Source: Clostridium_I sp963725425 (GTDB lineage: Bacteria; Bacillota; Clostridia; Clostridiales; Clostridiaceae). From it: a stretch of DNA of 64,000 nucleotides. A program made the position numbers and the translations under genes. Below the pieces are notes generated by a model that was not told the origin of the DNA, did no database searches, and saw only the letters and a list, made by a program, of their open reading frames with translations. The stretch lies in contig CAVRYJ010000045.1 of the NCBI GenBank assembly GCA_963725425.1, forward strand, positions 558,001 to 622,000. The letters run 5' to 3'. Of the stretch, positions 17,501-27,235 are shown piece after piece (positions within the stretch are counted from its first letter, which is position 1; every line of letters begins with the position of its first letter).

Positions 17501-18256
17501 TCATATTACATCCACATGATTCATTCTATATATAGTGGATACTAGAAATATAATAGTAAGTAGAATAGTAAAAAAAACAGTGAATGTGGTGCCTTTAAAT
17601 GTCAATGATGAACTGTCACTTATCAATTTGTAAGGCAGAAAATCTTTGAGATGAGGTACCTTTATAACTGCAGCACTTGCATATCCAATAACTAGAGTTA
17701 ATATTCCAGCAGGTAAACTCTTTTTTATAATGCTACTTAAAAATAAAACTAATGATATATTAAAAATATAATATAAGCTAATTAGTAGTGAAACAGTAAT
17801 CAGGTTTTCAGTAGAAACATCTGAACTTTTAAATAAGACACTTGCATAGTAATGATTAATAAAAATGCCAGCAGTAGTTAGGACCATAACAGGTATTGAA
17901 TAATTCAAAAATTTACTGATAACTATGAACATTGGTGATGCACCTTTAGAGCAAGGAAAAACCAGCTTTTGAAGAGTAAGTTCCTCCGAAATACTAGTGC
18001 AAACAGTAAAAACGATAAACATAATACTTATTTGAAATAAACTAGAAATAAAACTTTGCAAACAGTATTGTATAGTCATGAAACTGTCAGAATTAATGCT
18101 TATTCCTGGCTGAGATTTAATTAACAGTGGAGTAAGTTTTAGCATAATAGGTCCTGAAATAGCAAATATAACGATACCTAAGGCAATAATTAAATATTTG
18201 TATTGACGCACAGATTCTAGTATTTCCTTCCTTATATAGCAGTTAAAAGTATTCAT
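17501..18256 (-). CDS. yxlG: ABC-2 type permease, last gene of the sigY operon
   Basis: A 251-residue protein with about six hydrophobic helices and the layout of ABC-2 membrane subunits. It overlaps the preceding ATPase gene by 4 nt (ATGA type), so the two form one exporter. By order (sigY, yxlC, yxlD, yxlE, yxlF, yxlG) it corresponds to Bacillus YxlG. The transported substrate is unknown; the Bacillus operon has been linked to stress and bacteriocin-related functions. Confidence 0.82.
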   Translation of the reverse strand: MNTFNCYIRKEILESVRQYKYLIIALGIVIFAISGPIMLKLTPLLIKSQPGISINSDSFMTIQYCLQSFISSLFQISIMFIVFTVCTSISEELTLQKLVFPCSKGASPMFIVISKFLNYSIPVMVLTTAGIFINHYYASVLFKSSDVSTENLITVSLLISLYYIFNISLVLFLSSIIKKSLPAGILTLVIGYASAAVIKVPHLKDFLPYKLISDSSSLTFKGTTFTVFFTILLTIIFLVSTIYRMNHVDVI

Positions 18257-19173
18257 AACTTTATCACCATCCTCATAAATATGTCTTCAAGATTAGATTT
18301 TCTAATATTATAGGATAAAACTGTGTTATTAGTGGATAATATAATTTTTAAAAGTTGTTTTTTGCCTTCACCTATATCTTTCACATAAATTGACAGCTTG
18401 TTTTGGCTGACTTTGATATTTTCAATCAAAGGATGCTCCATTAGAGCTTCTTTAAGAGAAGTAATATCACCATCAATCTCTATATCAAAAATAGGCTGTA
18501 TATATTTTTTCTCTAATTTCTTAAGATTAGAGGAGACAAGTATTTTACCTTGATCTAAAATGCTTACTTCACTGCAAACTCTTTCTATATCATTTAATAT
18601 GTGTGATGACAAAAATACAGTTATTCCTTCTCTCTTTAAGTTTTCTATTAGGTCCAAAACCGCCATTCTTCCCTCAGGATCAAGAGAAGCAGTAGGTTCA
18701 TCTAAAAATAATATTTTAGGATGATTAAATAGAGCTACAGCAATTCCAAAACGTTGTTTCATTCCACCAGAATAACCAGAAAGCTTACGCTTAGCAGCAT
18801 CACTTTTAAGATCAACCTTTTCAAGAACCTCATCAGTTCTTATAGATATTTCTTTTGGTGACATTCCACTTAAATTACCTATGAATTTCAAATATTCATA
18901 TTCAGTCATAAACCCGTAAAATACAGGTGTTTGAGGTAAATAGCCTATAGTTTTTAATATTTGTCTTTTGTTAGTACTAAAATCTTTGCCGTCTATAGAT
19001 ATATTTCCAGAGTTATAGTTTATTAGTCCTGTAAGTATATTCATAGTAGTAGTTTTTCCAGCTCCATTTTTACCAAGAAAACCGTATATGCATCCACTAG
19101 GAACTTGGAAACTAATGTCTTTTAGCACTTCAAATGTTCCATACTTTTTTGTTAAATTTTCAATCTTTAGCAA
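18253..19173 (-). CDS. yxlF: ABC transporter ATP-binding protein of the sigY operon
   Basis: ABC exporter ATPase of about 306 residues. Walker A is GKNGAGKTT, the signature SGYSGGMKQR and Walker B ILFLDEPTASLDP; the H-loop is in LSSHIL. I choose TTG at 19173 (MLKIENLTKKYG), with AAAGGATG about 10 nt upstream; a GTG at 19182 would place the ribosome site too close. It pairs with the overlapping permease downstream. Confidence 0.9.
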   Translation of the reverse strand: MLKIENLTKKYGTFEVLKDISFQVPSGCIYGFLGKNGAGKTTTMNILTGLINYNSGNISIDGKDFSTNKRQILKTIGYLPQTPVFYGFMTEYEYLKFIGNLSGMSPKEISIRTDEVLEKVDLKSDAAKRKLSGYSGGMKQRFGIAVALFNHPKILFLDEPTASLDPEGRMAVLDLIENLKREGITVFLSSHILNDIERVCSEVSILDQGKILVSSNLKKLEKKYIQPIFDIEIDGDITSLKEALMEHPLIENIKVSQNKLSIYVKDIGEGKKQLLKIILSTNNTVLSYNIRKSNLEDIFMRMVIKL

Positions 19174-19202
19174 AACTATCACATCCTTTCAAGAAAAACA
19201 AT

Positions 19203-19409
19203 TTAGTCTCTTTTTCTTCCTATAATTAGATAAGTTAACGGACCTATAGTGTTAATCAGTAATATTATTACTAACCATATATACTTTGGAAAAAACTTAA
19301 CCTTATCATTATAAAGTTTAAAAAAACAAAATATCTTTAGACCAAATTCCAGTACAATGAGAGGTAAAAACAGTTTTATAATTTCAATTATAGTCATGCC
19401 ACTTATCAT
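19203..19409 (-). CDS. yxlE: PLDc_N-like small membrane protein (YxlE)
   Basis: A 68-residue protein with two hydrophobic helices ending NTIGPLTYLIIGRKRD, the hallmark of the phospholipase D-nuclease N-terminal (PLDc_N) domain. The open frame extends upstream, but AGAAAGGA sits 9 nt before the internal ATG at 19409, so that is the likely start. In Bacillus YxlE is a negative regulator of SigY, acting with YxlD at the membrane. It lies just after a terminator, so it may be partly uncoupled from sigY. Confidence 0.75.
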   Translation of the reverse strand: MISGMTIIEIIKLFLPLIVLEFGLKIFCFFKLYNDKVKFFPKYIWLVIILLINTIGPLTYLIIGRKRD

Positions 19410-19488
19410 AGTTATCATTCCTTTCTGTATAATTTTTGGATTATACAAATATAACGATATAATCATCAAAAAGTTCATTATAAATAAA

Positions 19489-19519
19489 AAAAATCTTTTC
19501 AAGAATAGAAAAGATTTTT
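19489..19519 (-). terminator. Terminator inside the sigY operon
   Basis: AAAAATCTTTTC (19489-19500) pairs with GAAAAGATTTTT (19508-19519), with T-runs on both strands. It lies between yxlD and yxlE and may lower expression of the downstream exporter genes. Confidence 0.65.
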
Positions 19520-19524
19520 TTTAT

Positions 19525-19724
19525 TTATTTTTTCTTGTATTTATCAATTATCATTCTTGTTACTATTAAATATATAATTAAATTACTAGGAATGTTTAAT
19601 AACCCAAAGAAGCCCCAAAGCCAATAATATTTTTCTCCTCTTTTTTTGCATCAGTGTATATCCAAAAGCCTTGGGCCAAAGCAAATGGCATAGCTATGGC
19701 TAAAGCAATAAGTGTTTTATTCAT
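19525..19724 (-). pseudogene. yxlD: YxlD-like small membrane protein, frameshifted
   Basis: The frame starts ATG 19724 behind GAGGAGG and reads MNKTLIALAIAMPFALAQG and on to YTDAKK. It slips in a run of seven T on the plus strand (19641-19647). One more base restores RGEKYYWLWGFFGLLNIPS and a second hydrophobic helix ending DKYKKK, stop at 19525. The restored 66-residue, two-helix protein fits YxlD, a membrane negative regulator of SigY in Bacillus. If the break is real, SigY may be less restrained. It overlaps the end of yxlC by 8 nt. Confidence 0.7.
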
Positions 19725-20169
19725 TTTCATTCCTCCTCAGTGCATGTTTTGCAAGGGGTATTAATGACCAAGGCATAATGAAAATAAGGATTAGCTGAAA
19801 ATATATTAAAAGTTTCATACCAAACTTAATAAAAACAATGCTAAATAAGGACAATATTAAAATTGAACTCATTATAAAACATATATTTTCTTTAAATGAA
19901 TTCCTTTTAGTTTGGATTTGCGCAGCTGTCTGTATTATGTTTAAAGTATCTATATCAAATTTAAAATCAATGCTATTAGCTAAATCCATTTTTTCTAAAG
20001 CATCATCAATTTTGTTTTCTAAAGTTGTCACGTTCATTGATTTATCTAAAGTGCTATTATTCAAATTCAACTGTTCATGATTTTTTAATCTGTTTAAAAG
20101 GTTTATGTCATAGTCTTCGTTATAGTGTTTATCAATAAGCGTATTTATAAGCTTCTCTTTTTCATTCAT
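19717..20169 (-). CDS. yxlC: YxlC-family protein of the sigY operon
   Basis: About 150 residues. The soluble, charged N-terminal half is followed by two hydrophobic helices (IMSSILILSLFSIVF and LLIYFQLILIFIMPWSLIPL) and a short basic tail. It matches the DUF5345/YxlC pattern. ATG 20169 lies within the sigY 3' end (8-nt overlap) with AAGGGG upstream, so the two are translationally coupled. Its place directly after the sigma factor suggests a role in controlling SigY. Confidence 0.75.
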   Translation of the reverse strand: MNEKEKLINTLIDKHYNEDYDINLLNRLKNHEQLNLNNSTLDKSMNVTTLENKIDDALEKMDLANSIDFKFDIDTLNIIQTAAQIQTKRNSFKENICFIMSSILILSLFSIVFIKFGMKLLIYFQLILIFIMPWSLIPLAKHALRRNENE

Positions 20170-20698
20170 GTACAATACCCCTTCTTTCTAGCTCTAGGAT
20201 TATATATTTAACACTATAATGTAATCTAGAACGCACAGTTCCTACAGGACATTTAAGTGTTTTAGCAATATCCTCATAGCTATAATCGTAGAAATGTTTT
20301 AGTATGAATACAGCTCTTTTTTCATAACTAAGGCCTTGGATAACTTGAAGGATCTCACGGTGTTCAAGCTTTGAAATTGTGGCTTCTTCAAGACTTCCAG
20401 AAGTAGAAAACATATTTTCATCAAGCTCCGTAAGACGTTTATTTTTTCTTAAGTTATCCCTATATTGATTTGTTGCTATGGTTATTAGCCAAGTAGAAAA
20501 TTTAGCTTTCGGTGAAAACTTTTTTATATTTAATACCGCTTTTAGCATAGTTTCTTGCAAAATATCCTGAGATAACGTAGGGTCGCAAGTCATTTTGATA
20601 ATATAGCCCTTAAGAAAATTATAGTTTTTAGTAAGTAGTGTATTTAAAGCGGATTTATTTCCAAGCTTTGCTTTTTCAATTAAAATCAGTTCATCCAA
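20162..20698 (-). CDS. sigY: ECF-type RNA polymerase sigma factor SigY
   Basis: A 178-residue ECF sigma factor. Region 2 contains DPTLSQDILQETMLKAV and FSTWLITIATNQYRDNLRK, and region 4 contains YEKRAVFILKHFYDYSYEDI and CPVGTVRSRLHYS. The following genes reproduce the Bacillus subtilis sigY-yxlCDEFG order, so the name rests on similarity plus synteny. A TGAAC-N16-CGTT element directly upstream fits the known autoregulated SigY promoter. The ribosome site is AGAAGG. Confidence 0.88.
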   Translation of the reverse strand: MDELILIEKAKLGNKSALNTLLTKNYNFLKGYIIKMTCDPTLSQDILQETMLKAVLNIKKFSPKAKFSTWLITIATNQYRDNLRKNKRLTELDENMFSTSGSLEEATISKLEHREILQVIQGLSYEKRAVFILKHFYDYSYEDIAKTLKCPVGTVRSRLHYSVKYIILELERRGIVHE

Positions 20699-20724
20699 TT
20701 ATGCACCTTCTTTACTGGTAGTAT

Positions 20725-20749
20725 AACGTTTGAGAGTGCAAAAAGTTCA
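20725..20749 (-). promoter_or_regulatory. Candidate autoregulatory SigY promoter
   Basis: On the minus strand TGAAC (20745-20749) and CGTT (20725-20728) are 16 bp apart, 26 bp before the sigY start. SigY-dependent promoters of Bacillus have TGAAC and CGTC boxes with this spacing. It overlaps the last codons of the truncated MocR gene. Confidence 0.6.
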
Positions 20750-21783
20750 TTCTAAGCAAAGTATTTTTGAAATGACGCTAATTCCACTTTTAATATAAAT
20801 TTTTAAAGCTCCTTGAGATAAAACTGATGTATTTAAATCCATCCACCTTTTATGTTCTTCAAAGGTATTCATTAAAACTTTAGGTAGAACAACAGCTGCA
20901 ATTCGAAGCCCTGGAAGAAGTATCTTAGAAAAACTTTTTATGTACACAACTCTAGAAGAAACATCATAATAACGCATTGGATAAACATTATTTTTAAGTT
21001 CTAAATCTCCAAGATAATCATCTTCAATTATATAAACATCATACTTTTCTGCTAAGGCTAAAATTTGTTTTTTATCATCATTAGAATAGCTTATGCCAAG
21101 CGGATTACTAAATCTTGGAATTGTATAAAAACATTTTATATTATCACAGGCAAATTTTCTTTCAAGCTCAGCAAAATCTATCCCGTTAAATTTTCGCTCA
21201 ATGCCAATAACTGGAGTTTTGCTGATTTCAAGAGTTTTTAGCACGCCTTTATAAGTTGGCTGTTCCACAAGCACATTGATTTTTCCATTTGGAAATGGCA
21301 TGTTGCAAAGTATGTTTATTGCTTGCTGCGAACCTGAAGTTATACAGATATCCCCCACATCGCAGAATATCTGATAATCTTCAAAATGTTTTTTTAAAGC
21401 ATCAACGAGTCCAGCAAGTCCTTTAGATGGCGAATAATTAAAAAGGGTAACCTTATATATATATCAATAGCCTGGTTCAAACAGTGTTGAAAATCTTTAT
21501 AGGGCAATATACTTTCATCTGGTGAACCTGATGAAAAATTGATTATTTTATTTGTTCCATTTTTATGGATTTCCTTTTTATCAACTAAATAATATCCACT
21601 TTGAGGAATTGAATATACAATATGTTCGCTTTGAAGTTTCTCGTAAGCATGTACAACGGTTTGTTTACTATACTTAAAATTCTCTGATAATTCTCTTATA
21701 GTTGGCATTTTTTCCTCATATTTTATATTTTTATTTTCAATTTCATTATTAATAAAATCTACTATATCATTGTATTTACTCAT
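20747..21783 (-). pseudogene. MocR-type GntR/aminotransferase regulator, frameshifted and 3'-truncated
   Basis: The N-terminal GntR winged helix (MPTIRELSENFKYSKQTVVHAYEKL) starts at ATG 21783 behind GAGGAG. The frame slips near 21453, where one extra A restores YKVTLFNYSPSKG and joins the aminotransferase-like domain (CITSGSQQAINIL, SFSKILLPGLRI with the PLP lysine). The protein then ends early at 20747, after QGALKIYIKSG, whereas family members run some 80-100 residues further. So one defect looks like a lost base, but the truncated end is real. MocR regulators sense PLP or amino acids. Confidence 0.78.
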
Positions 21784-21796
21784 ATATCTCCTCAAA

Positions 21797-21879
21797 TTGT
21801 ACTAGTGCAATTTCATTTTTCCTTTATTGAATTGGCTAGTTTAGTGACTTACAATGTAATTGTAACATAATTACATTGT
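21797..21879. promoter_or_regulatory. Intergenic operators between the MocR and YciI genes
   Basis: Two palindromes lie in the divergent gap: TTGTACTAGTGCAA (21797-21810, two mismatches) next to the MocR start, and ACAATGTAAT/ATTACATTGT (21851-21860 and 21870-21879, perfect) just before the YciI ribosome site. They fit a regulator controlling both directions. Confidence 0.5.
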
Positions 21880-21895
21880 AGGAGGAATAAATTTT

Positions 21896-22183
21896 ATGTT
21901 TATAATAATTTTAACATACCAAAAGTCAATTGAAATAGTGATGAGCAATTTAGATGCTCATAAAAATTACCTTGAAAAATATTATTCATTAAATAAATTC
22001 ATATGTTCTGGAAGGCAGGAGCCAAGAACTGGGGGAATAATATTGTGTAATGCAAAAGACAAAATTGAAGTCAATTTAATAATTAAAGAAGATCCATTTT
22101 ACAAAAATAATATTGCAAAATACGAAATAATTCAATTTATACCAACAAATTATGCAGATGGTTTTAAAGAATTCATAATATAG
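21896..22183 (+). CDS. YciI-family protein
   Basis: A 95-residue YCII-related protein: MFIIILTYQKSIEIVMSNL, then AHKNYLEKYYSLNKFICSGRQEPRTGGIILC with the conserved His, and the EDPFYKNNIAKYEIIQF segment. Family members form ferredoxin-like dimers, and a few act in dehalogenation or lactone chemistry; the role here is unknown. AGGAGG precedes ATG 21896. An acetyltransferase start follows 12 bp later, so they probably formed an operon. Confidence 0.85.
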   Translation: MFIIILTYQKSIEIVMSNLDAHKNYLEKYYSLNKFICSGRQEPRTGGIILCNAKDKIEVNLIIKEDPFYKNNIAKYEIIQFIPTNYADGFKEFII

Positions 22184-22194
22184 GAGGATTTAAA

Positions 22195-22744
22195 ATGATA
22201 AGAAATATGAAATTTGAAGATATTGAAAAAATAAAAGAAATAGATAAGTTATGTTTTAAATCTGACAAAAAAGAACAACAGAAGGAATATTATACATAAA
22301 TGATTTTGAAACAATATATTTAAAAAATGTCATAACAAAAACTAATATTAAAGTTGGGGATTTTACAATATACAATGATTTTTGTAATGATCCTAGAGAA
22401 TTTGAAAAAAATAATGTTTTATACCACTATCCAGTTAACGATGATAAACTTATTATTGGAAAATTTTGTTCTATAGCATGTGGTGCAAAATTTATGATGA
22501 ATAGCGGAAATCATACGTTAAAATTGGTGATGGTGCAATAATAGGAACTAGATCAGTAGTAACTAAAGACGTTCCACCTTATGCCATTGCTTGCGGCATA
22601 CCCGCTAAAATTATAAAAAAAAGATTTACTGATGAGGTAATATCATGTTTACTAAAGCTAGAGTGGTGGAACTTAACAAATGAGAAAATTGCAGAAAACC
22701 TTCCATTTATTCAGGCAGGAGACATTGGTAAGTTAAATTTGTAA
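22195..22744 (+). pseudogene. Acetyltransferase remnants: GNAT start joined to a Vat/CatB-like gene with internal loss
   Basis: ATG 22195 behind AGGAGG opens MIRNMKFEDIEKIKEIDKLCF, which looks like a GNAT start, but it stops after about 35 codons. From about 22280 another frame resembles xenobiotic O-acetyltransferases (Vat/CatB): NNVLYHYPVNDDKLIIGKFC, ACGAKFMMNSGNHT, then after a jump KIGDGAIIGTRSVVTKDVPP and IACGIPAKIIKKRF to TAA 22744. The central hexapeptide segment that holds the active site is missing and the frame changes at the joint (about 22518). Activity is not expected. Confidence 0.7.
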
Positions 22745-22817
22745 TATTGAGTTACACAGATAGGGTGGATAATATCAAAAAATGATTTAGTAAAAGAAAA
22801 TAGCGCTGAAAAATAAA

Positions 22818-22854
22818 AAATGCTTAAGCAAAACAATCTTTTGCTTAAGCATTT
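22818..22854. terminator. Bidirectional terminator
   Basis: A 16-bp perfect stem AAATGCTTAAGCAAAA with TTTTGCTTAAGCATTT, T-runs on both sides. It closes the acetyltransferase remnant and the convergent zinc-ribbon gene. Confidence 0.85.
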
Positions 22855-22858
22855 TTTA

Positions 22859-24286
22859 CTATTTAGCTACACTATTACTTGTAAATTGATAGCTAGAAGT
22901 AGAATCATTATATATAAAATTATACACATAATTAAATGTTTGATTAGAAGAAGTTCCATCTTTAGCTATAATGTTGTAAACTTCACAAGTTGTTATACTT
23001 CCAGATTTACTATCATCACTAATGTTATAATTTGTAATATTAGCAGAAATAATGTTCTCTTCTATTCCTGAGGTATAAGTACTAGGTATATATGATTGTT
23101 GTTCTTTATATAGGTCACTTCCAGAAGCTACATAAGGAGCAATTAATGAAATATTATTGGTATTAACAGCCTGTGTAAAATTAGAGATATATGAGTTTAA
23201 AAGATCTTTTAGTTCATCTTGAACATTAGTTAGATCGTTTTCTGACTGTTCAAAACTTAAATTAAGGTTTGTTTCCCCACTTGTAGGTGAAGATTCTTCA
23301 GTTTTAAGAGTTTTACCATCTTGTGTATAAGTAGCATATATTTTTGCTGAACTGTCTACAGGTCCAAAATTTGAAGCATCTTTAACCTGCACATTAGCAT
23401 CTTTTCCGTTAACAAAAATTTCTGCATCGGGATAATCAGAAGATATATTTAAATAACTCATATCATCAAATATACTTAATTTTGCTATACCACTACTAGG
23501 GGCTACAAGATCTACAGGGTAAGGTCTATTTAAGGTAAGATATTTGCCTTTATAATCAGCTAAGATTGAGTAATTTCCAGGAATATATGGTCCGAATTCT
23601 TTGGTTACCGATTTGTCAGCATCGCTTGTACCTATTTGAGCATTGTTAATTGAAAAAGTCACATCTTTGACTCCAGTTGTTATATCAACAAAAGATGGCT
23701 TGACATTTATTTTATGATTAGTAAAGACAAAAAAAATCTTTCCTGAATTAGCTAAAGTTAAGGTGTTAGTGTATGTGGTGCTAAGGTTAGTTATATCTTT
23801 AGGACTCATGGCATCATCATTTAAATTTTGGATAACTTTATCAAAATATGAAGGATTGCTTTTGAAGTATGATAGTAAAGGTGAAATACTTTTACTATCA
23901 ATTTTGAGTCTAGCATCATTACAATAAAGTATGCTTGCTAGGTCAGAAGTATTATTTGAAGCTACATCCTTTTCGAATCTTGATACAAGCTTCGATGGAT
24001 CAGTTAAATAATTACCAACCTGAACAACAGCAACCATTGCTATTATTAAAATTGCAATCAATGCCATAGCGATTTTTGATTTTTTTGATAATTTTAAATT
24101 CGATATATTGTTTTTTTCGGATTTAGTAGTAACTGAATTCGCTTCTTCATCTGGTTCAGTTTTGTTAATTGTTTGTTCAACTGATTCACCTTTATCTGTT
24201 GTTTCTTTCCTTAAATCATTACCACAACAAGTACAAAAAAATTCTTCTTCTTTAATTTCATTTCCACATTTAGTACAAAATTTCAA
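22859..24286 (-). CDS. TcaA/YvbJ-like zinc-ribbon membrane protein
   Basis: A 475-residue protein. An N-terminal zinc ribbon (CTKCGN and CTCCGN) is followed by an acidic linker, one transmembrane helix near residues 70-90 (IAMALIAILIIAMVAVVQV), then a large extracellular part. The outer part has TcaA-like beta domains (ISSDYPDAEIFVNGKDANV resembles a PEGA-type repeat) and an NTF2-like C-terminal domain. TcaA in Staphylococcus affects glycopeptide susceptibility and wall turnover. It is followed in the same direction, upstream, by a second zinc-ribbon protein. Confidence 0.8.
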   Translation of the reverse strand: MKFCTKCGNEIKEEEFFCTCCGNDLRKETTDKGESVEQTINKTEPDEEANSVTTKSEKNNISNLKLSKKSKIAMALIAILIIAMVAVVQVGNYLTDPSKLVSRFEKDVASNNTSDLASILYCNDARLKIDSKSISPLLSYFKSNPSYFDKVIQNLNDDAMSPKDITNLSTTYTNTLTLANSGKIFFVFTNHKINVKPSFVDITTGVKDVTFSINNAQIGTSDADKSVTKEFGPYIPGNYSILADYKGKYLTLNRPYPVDLVAPSSGIAKLSIFDDMSYLNISSDYPDAEIFVNGKDANVQVKDASNFGPVDSSAKIYATYTQDGKTLKTEESSPTSGETNLNLSFEQSENDLTNVQDELKDLLNSYISNFTQAVNTNNISLIAPYVASGSDLYKEQQSYIPSTYTSGIEENIISANITNYNISDDSKSGSITTCEVYNIIAKDGTSSNQTFNYVYNFIYNDSTSSYQFTSNSVAK

Positions 24287-24364
24287 TTTAAGTCCTCCAA
24301 TCTTATTTTAGGAATCTTCAAAAAAATAAATGCTAGTATGTTAGTGTATTTTGAGCCTTAAGCC

Positions 24365-25273
24365 TTAATATTTAATTGAAGAGTTGCTATATGAATTTAT
24401 TGCTGATTTAACTATATTTGATAAATCAGAAGAACTAAAATTCTGTAATGCTATAAAAAATACTACTAAAGCTATTAATACGGATATAGATACAATTAAA
24501 ACACATAGATTTTCTTTTATTTGTAAACTTTCTTTAACTATAATAGTTAAGGTTGTAATTGAAATTAGTGCGCCTAAAATAATAAAAGCAATTCCTAGGT
24601 ATAATGAAATATAAGACAATAAAATTGAAATAATCTCACAAGTTAATATAGGTAAGGTTGAAATTAATACAGCCTTAAATATTGTTAATGGTGTGCATTT
24701 TACTTTTGCTAATATACTTGTTCCTAAATATATGAAAATAAATAATATGAACAAAGCAATTAGGTATATAGCACAATTCTGAATGAATATTTTACCATAA
24801 GGAATAGTAATTATGGATTTGAATTGATCAATAGTTTTGTTCAAAGAGTCTAATTCACTAGAATTGAAATTATAAGATGAACTTTGCCCAAATAAGGTGG
24901 CTAATGAAGATAAATTTTCAAGTAAATTTGAGAGTATAGTTTGTACATTACCAATAATTTCATTGATTCTCCAAATACCAAGTACACCCTGTAGAAATGC
25001 TAAGATAATGGTAATAATGATAACATTGTTTTTTTCAGCTTTGGCTATGAACTCTTTGCTACCAGAAACCGGATTTAATGCTGTAGTTTTTAAAGTGTTA
25101 ATTATTTCGGTGAAGTTAATTTGTTTTGTTACTGATTTAATATGTTCAAATGTTTGTTCACCCTTCGCCTTGTTTCCGTTCTCATTTGAGGTTTGATTTA
25201 CTTTTGCACCACAATTTGGACAAAACAAGTCATTCCCTTCAACTTTTGAACCACAGTTGCTACAATATGTCAT
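24365..25273 (-). CDS. Zinc-ribbon protein with Yip1-like membrane domain
   Basis: A 302-residue protein. The N-terminal zinc ribbon is CSNCGS and CPNCGA. A linker then leads to about six hydrophobic helices (first near residue 80), an arrangement typical of Yip1/YIF1-like bacterial membrane proteins. Function unknown; it probably acts with the TcaA-like protein 80 bp downstream, since both carry the same ribbon. ATG follows TAGGAGG. Confidence 0.72.
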   Translation of the reverse strand: MTYCSNCGSKVEGNDLFCPNCGAKVNQTSNENGNKAKGEQTFEHIKSVTKQINFTEIINTLKTTALNPVSGSKEFIAKAEKNNVIIITIILAFLQGVLGIWRINEIIGNVQTILSNLLENLSSLATLFGQSSSYNFNSSELDSLNKTIDQFKSIITIPYGKIFIQNCAIYLIALFILFIFIYLGTSILAKVKCTPLTIFKAVLISTLPILTCEIISILLSYISLYLGIAFIILGALISITTLTIIVKESLQIKENLCVLIVSISVLIALVVFFIALQNFSSSDLSNIVKSAINSYSNSSIKY

Positions 25274-25414
25274 AATGTTCCTCCTAGATTGAGTTTATAA
25301 TGTATTATTATTGCTCATAGCATATATTTCGACACAAAGTTCAATATTCCTTCACACTTTGTTAAAAATAAATACATATATCAACTGAAAGTATTTTAAT
25401 ATCATAGAAACCAT

Positions 25415-25444
25415 AAAAAGATTTGCAACAATGCAAATCTTTTT
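25415..25444 (-). terminator. Terminator after the polygalacturonase locus
   Basis: AAAAAGATTTGCA (25415-25427) pairs with TGCAAATCTTTTT (25432-25444); T-runs on both strands, so it can also stop plus-strand transcripts. Confidence 0.8.
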
Positions 25445-25464
25445 TATGTCTTTTAACGGTAAAT

Positions 25465-27235
25465 TTAATTGTTTTTAAATGAAAGATTTTTAGAATTTGT
25501 TATAATCCAAGGCTTTTTTATACTACTATCAAAGGTTACATTTTTAAAAGTACTATTATTCATATAATTTATTATAGCTGGTTTAGTATTTTTAAAGGAT
25601 ACATTTTCAAAGTGTATGTCTTCATGATAAGCTCCTTTTAGTCCAGATACAAAGATAGCACTTTTCTTGGTGCCATTAACGCTACAATTTGTAACAAAAA
25701 TATGTTTGAACTGTGGTAAATCCAAAGCAGGCTTATATGTGCTAGATGCACTTGCATTAGAATAGTTAGAGGTAAATATAAATGCTTCACCGTCACCATC
25801 CGTAATATTCTTAAGTGCAGAGTCTCGGAAGGTAATATCTTTTGCTCCACCACCTGTGCCAGGAGCCGTTTTACAACGAAGACCTGCTCCAGTACCATTT
25901 AGCACATTGTCTTCTGCTAATATATTTTCTATCCAAGCGGCTGTATTGCTACCTGCAACTACTGCACCATGTCCACGTCCAAAGTAATTATCAAAGATCC
26001 ATACATTATTTACTGGCTTACGTTTTTTTTCGGCATCTGCGCCTTTTCCAGCAGTGAAATTTATATCATCGTCGCCAGTGTCAAAAACACTATTTAATAC
26101 AGTTAATCCATTTGAGTCAAAATCTATTCCATCTCCGTTATTACAATCGAAAGTTTTAATTAGAGCACCATTTAGTACAACATTGTTGCAGTCACTGATT
26201 CCTATAGTTTGCTGAGCGGGATTGACAAAAGAAAGACCGTCTCCGAAATATACATTAGTTATATGACTTATTGAAATAAGATTTGATCTTGTTGAATAGG
26301 CTTTGACATCAGAAACACCGTTTATTTTTGCTAATTTAAATTCATTTTGTGCAAGAATACCGTTTTCTTCAACTGTCTTTAAACTACTTTTTAATGAATT
26401 TGGAAATCCAGTAACTGCATCAGTAGTACCTTGTTTCCATCCATTTCCATCAATCGTACCAGTGCCAACAATTTTAAGGCTTTTGCTTTTACTATTACCA
26501 ATAGCATTAATGAGTGCATTACTTTTGCTATCTTTTTGTAACGTGTTCACTACTTGAATAGTCTTTTGGATTTTCGGACCCAAGAAGTTTTCCATCAACT
26601 TTAAAAATCATATTGCTTTTTAACCAAAGTGAACCAGATTTGAATGTCTTTCCTGAGGGAATCAATACTTGTCCACCAGGAGTACAGTCATTTATAGCTA
26701 ATTGAATGGCTTTTGTATCAATAGTTTTACCATCACCCACTGCTCCATATTTAGTAACATCAAATATCTTTGGGATTTTAGTTGTACGCTCCGTGATGTT
26801 TTTGCTTTCTTTTAATTCATTTCCTTTATTATCAACGGCTCTAATTGTAAAACTATAAGAAGTATCTGGCTTAAGTCCTGCAACTATATATGTATGCACA
26901 CTTATTTTTACAGCTGAACTATTGCTTTGATCTTTATAAAAATTATCAATAAATGGTTTAGCTTCAGAGGTAGCATTATTGTTAGTATTGCCTATAAGCT
27001 TTCCATTCATATAAACATTGTAGTTTACAATATTTTTATAGTCACCTAATTTATGCCATGCCAATGTAATACTATTATCATCGTAGCCCAAAGTTGGAAC
27101 TATTAAGTCTTTAGAAATTTGTGGTGCTACGGAAGTTGTATTTTCATTATGTGATTTAGAAAAATTAAAACATAAAAGCAAAGCAACTGATATTGATATA
27201 ATAAGTATTGGTACTGCTAATTTTACTTTGTTCAT
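25465..27235 (-). pseudogene. Polygalacturonase (GH28) with N-terminal FnIII domain, frameshifted
   Basis: The first frame (27235 to 26528) has a hydrophobic N-terminal helix that should direct export, a fibronectin-III-like domain (YIVAGLKPDTSYSFTIRAVD), then the start of the beta-helix (FDVTKYGAVGDGKTIDTKAI). The second frame (to 25465) continues with DGNGWK, the acidic catalytic motif DTGDDDINF, GRGHGAVVAGS and RCKT. The frame changes around 26545-26565. Unlike the other breaks here it looks like one extra base (or two lost). Restored, the protein is about 590 residues and would cleave alpha-1,4 galacturonan outside the cell, next to the pectinesterases. Confidence 0.82.
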
